Origin: Acidobacteriota bacterium
GTDB taxonomy: Bacteria; Acidobacteriota; Terriglobia; Terriglobales; Acidobacteriaceae
DNA length: 64,000 nucleotides
Direction: 5' to 3'
Assembly (NCBI GenBank): GCA_018268895.1
Contig: JAFDVP010000012.1
Location: 372,001 to 436,000, forward strand
Below the pieces are notes generated by a model, which was not told where the DNA came from, made no database searches, and was given only the letters and a program-made list of their open reading frames with translations. Both the position numbers and the translations under genes were made by a program. Positions 52,269-60,675 of this stretch are shown here, piece by piece. The stretch's first letter is position 1. Every line of letters begins with the position of its first letter.

Positions 52269-53309
52269 ATGGCTATCCGTCTTCAGGACATTGCCGACGA
52301 TCTGAATCTTTCCAAGATGACGATCTCCAAGGTGCTGCGCGGTCAGACAGACGTGAGTGCCGAGACGAAGGCGCGCGTTCTGAAACGCATGCAGGAGCTG
52401 AATTACCGGCCCAACATCTCCGCGCGCAGCCTGCGGACCGGCCAGACGTACACCATCGGCTTTGTCGTACCGCAACTCGACGACCCGCGCGTTGCCGCCA
52501 TATGTCGAGGCCTCAATGAAGTTCTTCGGCCGGCAAACTATGCCGTAGTGATCTCTTCAGCCGACGGCGACCCAGAAGCGGAGGAGCGCGAGGCGGAGCT
52601 TCATCTGTCCCGGCAGGTCGATGCGCTGCTGCTGTATGGCCGCGACGACGTTTCGGATGCTCCGGAGGCGTTGCGAACGACCAGCGTTCCGCTGGTGTAT
52701 CTGGGCCAGAAGCCTGCACAACTGACGGCCATCTCCGTCAGCCTGCGCGAGAGCGAAGTTGGCCGTCTCTCTGGCGAGCACCTTCTGGCACGCGGCGCAC
52801 GGCGCATCGCATATCTCCGCGGTCCACGTACCGCCGTGGCAGACCAGCGGTTCAGCGGATATCTTGAGGCACTGCACAAGGCGTCCGTCCCCATTCGCCA
52901 GGAGTGGGTTGTCGAAGCAAAGGCGGGCGGAGACGAATACGAGCGAGGCTTCGAAGCTGTGCGGACGATGCTCCAGCGACGCAGCCGGCCTGAAGCAGTG
53001 ATCGCTTATTCCGATTCTTTAGCCGTCGGCGCACGCGACGCCGCGATCGCGCAGGGCCTGCGTGTTCCCGACCAGTTTCAAGTCATGGGCTGTGGGAACA
53101 ACTTGCAGATATGTTCGATGGGTATTGGTATCAGCAGTATCGATCTTTGTTCGGAAGAGATCGGCGTCCGCGCAGCCCGAATGGCCTTGAAAGCGATTGA
53201 GAAAAAGGGTGCTGAAGAGGCACGCAGCATGAGTGTCATGCCGCGCCTTGTTCATCGCGCGACGACAAAGCACCTTGAAGTTTCCACGAGACCAGGAAAG
53301 AAGGGATAA
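52269..53309 (+). CDS. LacI-family transcriptional regulator (LacI-2)
   Basis: A 346-residue repressor. MAIRLQDIADDLNLSKMTISKVLRG is the helix-turn-helix and ARSLRTG the hinge helix; the sensor domain follows (GFVVPQLDDPRVAAICRGLNE, PEAVIAYSDSLAVGARDAAI, QVMGCGNNLQICSMGIGISSID). ATG 52269 is chosen because it aligns with the start of LacI-1 (MAVRLKDIARD); the frame is open to GTG 52239. It is followed after six bases by a PfkB kinase. Palindromes with core GTTAnCGnT occur upstream of itself, the divergent dehydrogenase and TonB-3, making it the best candidate regulator of cluster B. Effector unknown; probably a sugar or sugar phosphate. Confidence 0.93.
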   Translation: MAIRLQDIADDLNLSKMTISKVLRGQTDVSAETKARVLKRMQELNYRPNISARSLRTGQTYTIGFVVPQLDDPRVAAICRGLNEVLRPANYAVVISSADGDPEAEEREAELHLSRQVDALLLYGRDDVSDAPEALRTTSVPLVYLGQKPAQLTAISVSLRESEVGRLSGEHLLARGARRIAYLRGPRTAVADQRFSGYLEALHKASVPIRQEWVVEAKAGGDEYERGFEAVRTMLQRRSRPEAVIAYSDSLAVGARDAAIAQGLRVPDQFQVMGCGNNLQICSMGIGISSIDLCSEEIGVRAARMALKAIEKKGAEEARSMSVMPRLVHRATTKHLEVSTRPGKKG

Positions 53310-53315
53310 GCGCTC

Positions 53316-54287
53316 ATGGCAGCCCGCAAAGAGACGGCGAACAAGTTCGATCTGGTGGTTTTTGGAGAGTTCTTCTCCGACATGATCTTTTATGGGCTGC
53401 GCAATCAGCCGCGCTTTGGCGAGGAGGTCAAAACCGACTCCTTTTTGATTGCTCCCGGCGGCGGCCTTGCCACTTCAGCGCTCGCGGCTAGCCGTCTTGG
53501 CAGCATGACCGCAATCGTGACGCGGGTGGGAGGCGATGCCGAGAGCCTTCCGACCTGGGGAGAGATTCTGCGGGAGGGGCTCGACGTGACTGCGTGCGAG
53601 GTCCGCAAAGAACAGGCGACCGCACTTACGGCATCGGTGGCCTTTCAGTCCAACCGCATGATGATGACGCACGATCCCGTCAACCGAAACCTCGAAGACC
53701 TGTTGTCGAGTAAAGCGGTCATCGCCAAACTGCATAAGGCGCGGCATGTGCACTTCGCCTGCGCATTGCGCCGCCCGCAAAAATGGATACCTGTCATGAA
53801 GGCGCTGCGCGATTCGGGCATCACGATCTCGGCCGACTTCGGCTGGAATCCCGACCTGTCGCCCAAACAGTTGCTCTCGATCGTGAAGTACTGCGAATTT
53901 ATCTTCCCCAACGAACATGAAGGCAAGGCGATCACCGGCACAACCGATGCCTTGAGGGCGCTGGAAAAACTCCAGGACTGGGTACGCATCCCGGTCATCA
54001 AACTGGGAAAACGAGGGGCTATGCTTATGGCCAATGGGCACATCTACCGCCAGCCGGCGCTTCCGATCGCGGTCGTGGATGCAACCGGGGCGGGCGATGC
54101 CTTCGACGGAGGATTTCTGCACGCGTTTCTTCATGGCGCGGACTGGGACGACTGCCTTCGTGCAGGAAATATCTGCGGCAGCCTCTCCGCCTCGCAACCC
54201 GGAGGCTCTCAAGGACTTCCCGGGCCGAAGGAATTTCGCCGGTATATGGCCTCGATCAAATCCACGAAAAGCCGCCGATCCGTATAG
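53316..54287 (+). CDS. PfkB-family carbohydrate kinase (kinase 1)
   Basis: A 323-residue ribokinase-type enzyme. The N-terminal FDLVVFGEFFSDMIF and APGGGLATSALAASRLG match the first PfkB signature; the C-terminal VVDATGAGDAFDGGFLHAFL is the second signature with the catalytic Asp and anion hole. It phosphorylates a sugar or sugar-like substrate with ATP in the cytoplasm. It lies six bases after LacI-2, so the two are co-transcribed, and upstream of the TonB-3 operon. A second PfkB enzyme (62025-62951) has the same general layout but differs in the substrate lid (MMMTHDPVNRNLED here, FFTYRGANAELED there), so each probably handles a different sugar. Confidence 0.9.
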   Translation: MAARKETANKFDLVVFGEFFSDMIFYGLRNQPRFGEEVKTDSFLIAPGGGLATSALAASRLGSMTAIVTRVGGDAESLPTWGEILREGLDVTACEVRKEQATALTASVAFQSNRMMMTHDPVNRNLEDLLSSKAVIAKLHKARHVHFACALRRPQKWIPVMKALRDSGITISADFGWNPDLSPKQLLSIVKYCEFIFPNEHEGKAITGTTDALRALEKLQDWVRIPVIKLGKRGAMLMANGHIYRQPALPIAVVDATGAGDAFDGGFLHAFLHGADWDDCLRAGNICGSLSASQPGGSQGLPGPKEFRRYMASIKSTKSRRSV

Positions 54288-54338
54288 GCGTCATAAACGC
54301 AATTCTTGTCAATTTTTTATTGAATTTGTCATTTCCTA

Positions 54339-54391
54339 TTGACACTCCTATCTCGCGGAGGTATTTTCGGTTCATTCCGTTACCGATAACG
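54339..54391 (+). promoter_or_regulatory. Promoter with LacI-type operator (site 6) for TonB-3 operon
   Basis: A strong promoter: TTGACA (54339-54344), a 17-base spacer and TATTTT (54362-54367). The 14-mer CGTTACCGATAACG (54378-54391; arms CGTTA/TAACG) begins about four bases after the expected transcription start. The arrangement repeats that of site 1 and is expected to give repression by a LacI protein. Confidence 0.72.
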
Positions 54392-54470
54392 ATACCGATA
54401 TTTTCTGGGTTTTCGGTAGCTTTGGAGCATTCTTTGAACCAGAAGCTCACGGCTCTCAGGAGGTCGTCAG

Positions 54471-57400
54471 ATGGGTTTTGGAAGCACAGGAAATTCTTCT
54501 CATCGCCATTCGTTGCCTATGCCGCTTATGTGCCTGTTCCTGGCCGCGGCGTTTCTCTTCACGCCGCAGCCTGCGCTCGCACAGCTTGATAACGGCTCCA
54601 TTACGGGTACGCTTCACGATCCCACGGGCGCGGTGATCGCCGGTGCGACGGTCACGATTCGCAATGTTGCTACCGGCGTTACCACGGTATTGAAAACGAA
54701 CAACGACGGTTCCTATCAGGCTCTCGCATTGATTCCGGGAACCTACTCGGTAGAAGCGTCCGCCACAGGCTTCAGCACGGCGAAGAATGCGGCCGTCGAG
54801 ATCCATGTGAAGAGCCGTGCTGAGGTCGACTTCAACCTGACTCCCGGTGCCACGAGCGACACCATCGAAGTGAGTTCAGAGTTTCAAGGTCTTCAGACGC
54901 AATCGGCCGACGTGGGCAATGTTATTGGCACGACGCAGATCAACGATCTGCCGCTGAATGCGCGCCGCTACGCGGACCTGGCTCTGCTTGAGCCGGGTAT
55001 CTTCAAAAATCCCGGAGTGGCAAATCAAGCGGCCGATCGCTTCTCTTCCAATGGAAACCTGGAGACACAAAATTATTTTGCGCTTGATGGCGTGGACAAT
55101 AACTCGGGATCGACGAACCTGCAGGAAGGCTCCGTGCAGAACGTTCAACCTCCGCCTGACGCGATTCAGGAGTTCCGTCTCCAGACTCGCACGTACTCCG
55201 TTGAGTTCGGCACATCGGCCGGCGCTATCGTCAACGCATCCACAAAGAGTGGCACAAACAGCTTGCACGGAAGCGCCTGGGAGTATGCGCGCAACAGCGT
55301 CCTCGACGCGAATAGTTGGATCAACAAACGTACGTCAACAGGGGTACCATTGCCGAAGGGCAATTTCAGCCAGAATCAATTTGGCGGCACGGTGGGTGGC
55401 CATGTCATCCGCGAAAAGTTCTTCTACTTTGGCGATTACCAGGGCCTTCGCTCGACACAGTCAACAACAGTAAGCTCCGTCGTTCCTTCGGCAGCAATGA
55501 AGACCGGCAACATGAGCGAGGTTTCCTTCAACCCTGTCGGGCTTGGAAGTCAGTCTGGTTGCATCGTCGCGAAAGTCGTGCAGACGGGCTGCATCGATCC
55601 TGTTGCTCTCGCTGTTGCAAAGCTCCTGCCCGATCCGAACACTGGTCCGCCAACATGGGACGGATCAACAAACTATGTCTATCAGTACCAGCTTCCGCAG
55701 CAGGTGAACTCGTTTGATGTGCGCACAGATTTCACCGTCAACTCGCACAATCAGCTCTTCACGCGATACAGCTTCCTCGACCAGCATCGCCAGGACCCGC
55801 CGTGGACGTCGAACTCCGATATAGGCAACGGCGGATTCGCCACAGACTATAAGATCCGTAATCAGGGTGTTGCATTTGGCCTCACGACGACCCTCTCCTC
55901 CACTGCGGTGAATCAGTTCCGCTTCGGCTGGAGCCGCGACAGCGCGCACAGCAACCCGATCGGCGTAACGCTTGGCACATCGGCTGCTCCCAGCGTCGGA
56001 CTGACTGGCATTCCTGTCACTCCTCAGTCGGGCGGCCTTCCACCGTTCAACATCAGCGGCGGGTTCCGCAGGATTGGCGTTGACCTCTTCCGCCCGCAGT
56101 TTCAGGCAGCGGGTGTATGGCAGTTTCTGGATAACTTCACCAAGCTCAAGGGCAATCACAGCTTGATGTTCGGTTACGAATATCACCGCACGACGACGAA
56201 CTTTCTCGACCTTACGGCACCGCAAGGCTATATGGGCTTCTCGGGCGTATTTACAGGAACGAACGGTTTTGGCTGGGCCGATTTTCTGCTAGGCAACGTC
56301 AGTCAAACCTTCTTCAACAGCTATCTTGTGGCACATAACTACCAGATCGGCAATTCGCTCTTTGCTCAGGACACGTGGCGAGCTACGCACGATCTGACCA
56401 TTACTTATGGAACGCGTTACGAGCTCTACTCTCCTCTACTCAACCGGACAGACTCTTTTGCAAACTTCGATCCTTCGGGAGCGGGAGGGCTTATTGTTGC
56501 GAAGGGCGGAAGCTGGGCGCAACGCAGCCTGGTCAATCCGGACAAGAACAACTTCGCTCCCCGCGTTGGCTTCTCCTATCAGGCAACCGATCGCGTCGTG
56601 ATTCGCGGCGGATACGGAGTTTTCTATCAGTACGTCAACCGTATCGGCTCTGAGTCGCAACTCGCGCAGAACCAGCCGTTCCTCAAATTCGTCAACGATT
56701 CACGCACAACCGTCGCCGCTGGAACCATCTTTCAGCTTCGCAATGGCTTTCCTGGCCCGGCTTACTCCAACTCAACCACTCCGCTCTATATTCAGAAAAC
56801 AAACTGGCAGGACAAGAACCAGCGGACGAGCTACGTGCAGCAGTTCAGCTTAGGGCCACAGGTCCAGCTAAGCCGCAGCACAACTCTCGAAATGATCTAC
56901 GTCGGCAACATCGGTCACAAGATGAACCGTCTGCGTAACGCCAATCAAGGCATTGTTACCGGCTTTACAGGCAGCACACCGAATGTCGTCTTCCCATACG
57001 CAAACCTGAACAATGGCGGCGCTCATGCCTTTCTGGAGTATGCGACGAACGACGGCAATACCAACTACAACGGGCTAATCGCAAGCCTCCGGCGGCAGAT
57101 GACCAACGGCCTCGGATATCAGGTCAGCTATACATGGGCGCATAACTTCAGCGACTATGCCGACAACCTGACGGCAGGGTCTACGCCGCAGAACGCATAC
57201 GACTACTCGCACGAGTATTCGCAGTCACCCTTCGATCAACGTCATCGTCTTGTGGTGAGCGGGCAGTGGAAGCTACCGATCGGCAAGAACGGCCTCGTGC
57301 TCAATAACGATTCAACGGCAGCAAAACTGATCGGCGGCTGGCAATACAACCTGATCGCCAGCTTCGAGGCGGGTAATCCATTCAACGTTACAACAGGTAA

Positions 57401-57806
57401 CGATGCCAGCCAGACCGGCGGAAACCATGCATCTTATGCAAACTGCAATGCTGGCGCGTTCACGAATACAACTCACGATCGCAATGCATTGACTAGCATC
57501 ACCGGAACGGGCCGCTACATCAATCTGGCAGCATTTACACAACCAACCGTAGGAACCTTCGGCACATGCCGTCCGCGCGCGTTTGCAGGCCCTGGACGCA
57601 GGAACTTCGACATGAGCCTGTTCAAGCAGTTCTCGTTCACCGATGCACGTAAGCTCGAGTTCAGGCTTGAGGGATTCAACGTATTCAATCACGCAAATCT
57701 GGCGAACCCGAGCTCATCGATTACGACACCAAACCCATTCGGCCGCATCAGCAGTGTCACCAATACGGCACGGCAGGTGCAGCTCGCAGCGAAGTTCTAC
57801 TTCTAA
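54471..57806 (+). CDS. Oar-like TonB-dependent outer-membrane receptor (TonB-3)
   Basis: A 1111-residue receptor. ATG 54471 has AGGAGG at 54458-54463. A signal peptide (to about 37, ending PALAQ) is followed by the carboxypeptidase-regulatory domain (GSITGTLHDPTGAVIAGATVTI, NDGSYQALALIPGTYSVEASATGF), the plug (NDLPLNARRYADLALLEPGI, NYFALDGVDNNSGSTN) and a barrel that ends VQLAAKFYF. It is the first gene of the LacI-controlled set TonB-3, PIG-L, APC permease, PfkB, GH4. By context it imports the glycan or conjugate that the following genes break down. Confidence 0.92.
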   Translation: MGFGSTGNSSHRHSLPMPLMCLFLAAAFLFTPQPALAQLDNGSITGTLHDPTGAVIAGATVTIRNVATGVTTVLKTNNDGSYQALALIPGTYSVEASATGFSTAKNAAVEIHVKSRAEVDFNLTPGATSDTIEVSSEFQGLQTQSADVGNVIGTTQINDLPLNARRYADLALLEPGIFKNPGVANQAADRFSSNGNLETQNYFALDGVDNNSGSTNLQEGSVQNVQPPPDAIQEFRLQTRTYSVEFGTSAGAIVNASTKSGTNSLHGSAWEYARNSVLDANSWINKRTSTGVPLPKGNFSQNQFGGTVGGHVIREKFFYFGDYQGLRSTQSTTVSSVVPSAAMKTGNMSEVSFNPVGLGSQSGCIVAKVVQTGCIDPVALAVAKLLPDPNTGPPTWDGSTNYVYQYQLPQQVNSFDVRTDFTVNSHNQLFTRYSFLDQHRQDPPWTSNSDIGNGGFATDYKIRNQGVAFGLTTTLSSTAVNQFRFGWSRDSAHSNPIGVTLGTSAAPSVGLTGIPVTPQSGGLPPFNISGGFRRIGVDLFRPQFQAAGVWQFLDNFTKLKGNHSLMFGYEYHRTTTNFLDLTAPQGYMGFSGVFTGTNGFGWADFLLGNVSQTFFNSYLVAHNYQIGNSLFAQDTWRATHDLTITYGTRYELYSPLLNRTDSFANFDPSGAGGLIVAKGGSWAQRSLVNPDKNNFAPRVGFSYQATDRVVIRGGYGVFYQYVNRIGSESQLAQNQPFLKFVNDSRTTVAAGTIFQLRNGFPGPAYSNSTTPLYIQKTNWQDKNQRTSYVQQFSLGPQVQLSRSTTLEMIYVGNIGHKMNRLRNANQGIVTGFTGSTPNVVFPYANLNNGGAHAFLEYATNDGNTNYNGLIASLRRQMTNGLGYQVSYTWAHNFSDYADNLTAGSTPQNAYDYSHEYSQSPFDQRHRLVVSGQWKLPIGKNGLVLNNDSTAAKLIGGWQYNLIASFEAGNPFNVTTGNDASQTGGNHASYANCNAGAFTNTTHDRNALTSITGTGRYINLAAFTQPTVGTFGTCRPRAFAGPGRRNFDMSLFKQFSFTDARKLEFRLEGFNVFNHANLANPSSSITTPNPFGRISSVTNTARQVQLAAKFYF

Positions 57807-57814
57807 CTTGAATG

Positions 57815-57845
57815 GGTCAGCCTGCTCGTCACGGACAGGCTGACC
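57815..57845 (+). promoter_or_regulatory. Hairpin in the TonB-3/PIG-L spacer
   Basis: GGTCAGCCTG (57815-57824) and CAGGCTGACC (57836-57845) form a perfect 10-bp stem with an 11-base loop, directly before the GCGAGGT ribosome site of the PIG-L gene. With no T run it is more likely an mRNA-stability or translation-control element than a terminator. Confidence 0.55.
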
Positions 57846-57857
57846 GCGAGGTCTTCT

Positions 57858-60662
57858 ATGTCTGGTTTGGTCAAGAAGTCAGTCTGCACGCTGGCGGCGT
57901 GTGCTTGTTTCATCTCATCGGGAAGTTTGTTCTATGCGCAAACACCCAAGCCAATAGTCGATGCGACCCCAGTCCCACCCGACAGAGGAGCGGCGGCTAC
58001 GTGGCAGGCGCTCAAGAAGCTGCATACCCGGGCCAGCGTGATGATGATCGTCGCTCACCCCGACGACGAAGACGGCGCCACGCTTGCGTATGAGAGCAGA
58101 GGACAGGGCGCCCGCGTCGCGCTACTGACGCTCGACCGCGGTGAAGGCGGTGCGAATGTCATGTCCTCCGACTACTGGGATGCGCTGGGCCTCGTTCGCA
58201 CCGAAGAGCTTTTGCAGGCGGGTCGATACTACGGGCTCGACGCGCAATACTTCACGTCGATGGCCGACTATGGCTTCTCCAAAGCGCTCGATGAAGCGCT
58301 GAGCCAGTGGGGGCACGACCGAGTTCTTGAGCAGGCAGTGCGAGTTGTGCGAACCGTTCGGCCATTGATTGTCTGCTCGGTCTTCGTCGGTGGGCCTACC
58401 GATGGCCATGGTCAGCACGCAACGGCAGGTCTTATGGCGCAGGAGGTCTTCAAGGCGGCGGGCGATCCCAAGATGTTCCCCGAACAAATCAAGGAAGGTC
58501 TACTGCCCTGGGCTCCGGTGAAGACCTACGCACGCGCTCCCTTCTTTCGCGTCTCCGAGAAGGGGATGTACGACTATGCAAACCACACATGGGGTCCGGT
58601 AGGCGTAACCAATCACATTACCGGCAAGTGGGAGCCGGGCAAGCCTTCGGTTACGGTTGCGATTCCATCCGGCACCTATGACAGCGTCATCGGCGAAACG
58701 TACTCCCAGGTATCGCGCAAGGGCCTCGGATACCAGGCCTCGCAGAACGGCGGCCCCAGCGTTCCACTGCCGCAGGCACAGCCAAGTGCGTATCACCGTT
58801 TTGGGTCGCACATCGACGCACAACCCACCGAACAGAGCTTCTTCGACGGTATCGACACGACGCTGGATGGAATCGCATTGCTCGCAGACCAGAAGGACCA
58901 GCCTGCTCTGCACACGAAGCTGGATGAGATCAACACGCTTGTCGAAAAAGCGATCACTCAGTTTTCCGCTCAGCAACCCTCCGCTGTTGCTCCTCTTCTG
59001 GCAAAAGGGAAGATCGCTGTTGAAGCCCTTATCGCCAATGTAAAAGACGGCTCGATGTCCGCAAACGCGAAGTACAACGTACTTCATGAACTCGAAGTGA
59101 AGCAACGCCAGTTCAACGACGCTCTCGTTGCCGCACTGCAGATCTCCCTCAACGCCGATGTGACGCAGGCCGGCAAGGACGACCCGATGATGGCTATGTT
59201 CCGCGGCGCCCGCCCTACATTTCAGATGGCGACTCCCGGTCTCTCGTTTCCTGTCGCCGTCCACATCTATCAGCCCGGCAACTCGAATCTCACTATCAAG
59301 AGCGTGACGTTGAAGGCCACGTCTGGCGGCAACTGGCAGGTCAAGGACGAGGCCGCGGCACCTTCAGTTCTTGCACCATCGAAAGCGGTCGACCTCAGGT
59401 TCAATGTTAAGGTCCCAACCGATGAGCCGTTTACGCGCCCTTACTTCAAACGCGAAGGGCTGCAAAATGCGTTCTACGAAGTTGACTCTACTGCGAAGAA
59501 GAACGTTCCGCTCTCTCCCTACCCACTTGAGGCACGGGCATCGTTTGGCTTTGAAGGAGCCACGATCAATATGGCTGCCGTTGTACAGGTCGTGAGCAAG
59601 GTAAACGGCCCCGGCCTGCTTCGCTACCCGATGCCTGTTGGCCCTGCAATCTCGGTCGCCCTCTCTCCCGCTGCGGGAGTCATTCCGCTGGAGAGCAAGT
59701 CCACCACCGTCAGTGTCCGCTTGAAGAACAACGAACAGGGGCCGGTGAAACCAACTGTTCACCTCACTTTACCTGCGGGCTGGACGGCGGAACCGTCCTC
59801 AATCCCGGTTAGCTTTACTCAAACTGGAGAAGAACAAACTGTCAGCTTCACTGTCGCTCCAAAAGTAGAAGAAGGAAAACAATATAAGGTTATTGCGGTA
59901 GCTGAACTCGACGGTACAAAGTACGAGGAAGGTTACATTACAACCGGCTATGTCGGGTTACGTCCCTACTTCCTGTACTCGCCGGCAACATACTCCACGA
60001 CGGGCACGGATGTAAAAGTCGCCCACGGTCTGAACGTCGCATACATCGAGGGCAGTGGAGACGACGTTCCAGCGGCGCTCGAACAAATTGGCGTCCACGT
60101 CTCGTATCTCACGGCGCAGGATCTGGCAAGCTCGGACCTGAGCAAATACAACGCTATTGTGCTTGGTGTGCGCGCCTACGCGGTACGTCCCGACCTTGTC
60201 ACCAATAATGCGCGGCTCCTTAAATATGTTGAGAACGGCGGAGTCGCGATTGTGCAATACAACACCCCGGAGTATGACCACAACTATGGCCCCTATCCAT
60301 ACGTGATGAGCGGTGATCCGGAAGAAGTAACAGATGAGAAGTCGAAAGTTACGATTCTCGCGTCGGGCAATCCAGTCTTCAATTGGCCGAATAAGATCAC
60401 AGAGAAAGATTTCGATGGCTGGATTGAAGAGCGTGGCTCCAAATTTCTGCAATCGTGGGATCCTAGATACACTGCACTGCTTGAGACCCACGACAAAGGA
60501 CAGCCGGAACAGAAGGGCGGCCTGATCTACGCGCGTTACGGCAAAGGTGTTTACATCTACAACGCATACGCGTTTTATCGTCAGTTGCCGTTGGGAGTTC
60601 CAGGAGCATTTCGCATCTTCGCAAACATGCTGAGCCTCCCTCAGAACCCGGAACTCAAATAA
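57858..60662 (+). CDS. Large secreted PIG-L/LmbE-family deacetylase (paralogue B)
   Basis: A 934-residue exported protein, paralogous to 9004-11865 over its whole length. A signal peptide (1-27, ending LFYAQ) precedes the PIG-L domain with AHPDDE (66-71) and GHGQHA further on. Shared blocks include LTLDRGEGGANVMSSDYWD, VADYGFSK-type MADYGFSKALDEAL, a middle beta domain (VHLTLPAGWTAEPSSIPVSF) and the C-terminal ThuA-like part (GLNVAYIEGSGDDVPAALEQIGVHV, YNAIVLGVRAYAVRP, YDHNYGPYPYVMSGDPEEV). De-N-acetylation of an amino-sugar compound outside the cytoplasm is the expected chemistry; the substrate is unknown. It lies 52 bases after TonB-3 and 14 before the permease. Confidence 0.88.
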   Translation: MSGLVKKSVCTLAACACFISSGSLFYAQTPKPIVDATPVPPDRGAAATWQALKKLHTRASVMMIVAHPDDEDGATLAYESRGQGARVALLTLDRGEGGANVMSSDYWDALGLVRTEELLQAGRYYGLDAQYFTSMADYGFSKALDEALSQWGHDRVLEQAVRVVRTVRPLIVCSVFVGGPTDGHGQHATAGLMAQEVFKAAGDPKMFPEQIKEGLLPWAPVKTYARAPFFRVSEKGMYDYANHTWGPVGVTNHITGKWEPGKPSVTVAIPSGTYDSVIGETYSQVSRKGLGYQASQNGGPSVPLPQAQPSAYHRFGSHIDAQPTEQSFFDGIDTTLDGIALLADQKDQPALHTKLDEINTLVEKAITQFSAQQPSAVAPLLAKGKIAVEALIANVKDGSMSANAKYNVLHELEVKQRQFNDALVAALQISLNADVTQAGKDDPMMAMFRGARPTFQMATPGLSFPVAVHIYQPGNSNLTIKSVTLKATSGGNWQVKDEAAAPSVLAPSKAVDLRFNVKVPTDEPFTRPYFKREGLQNAFYEVDSTAKKNVPLSPYPLEARASFGFEGATINMAAVVQVVSKVNGPGLLRYPMPVGPAISVALSPAAGVIPLESKSTTVSVRLKNNEQGPVKPTVHLTLPAGWTAEPSSIPVSFTQTGEEQTVSFTVAPKVEEGKQYKVIAVAELDGTKYEEGYITTGYVGLRPYFLYSPATYSTTGTDVKVAHGLNVAYIEGSGDDVPAALEQIGVHVSYLTAQDLASSDLSKYNAIVLGVRAYAVRPDLVTNNARLLKYVENGGVAIVQYNTPEYDHNYGPYPYVMSGDPEEVTDEKSKVTILASGNPVFNWPNKITEKDFDGWIEERGSKFLQSWDPRYTALLETHDKGQPEQKGGLIYARYGKGVYIYNAYAFYRQLPLGVPGAFRIFANMLSLPQNPELK

Positions 60663-60675
60663 CCGTGAGCATCGC

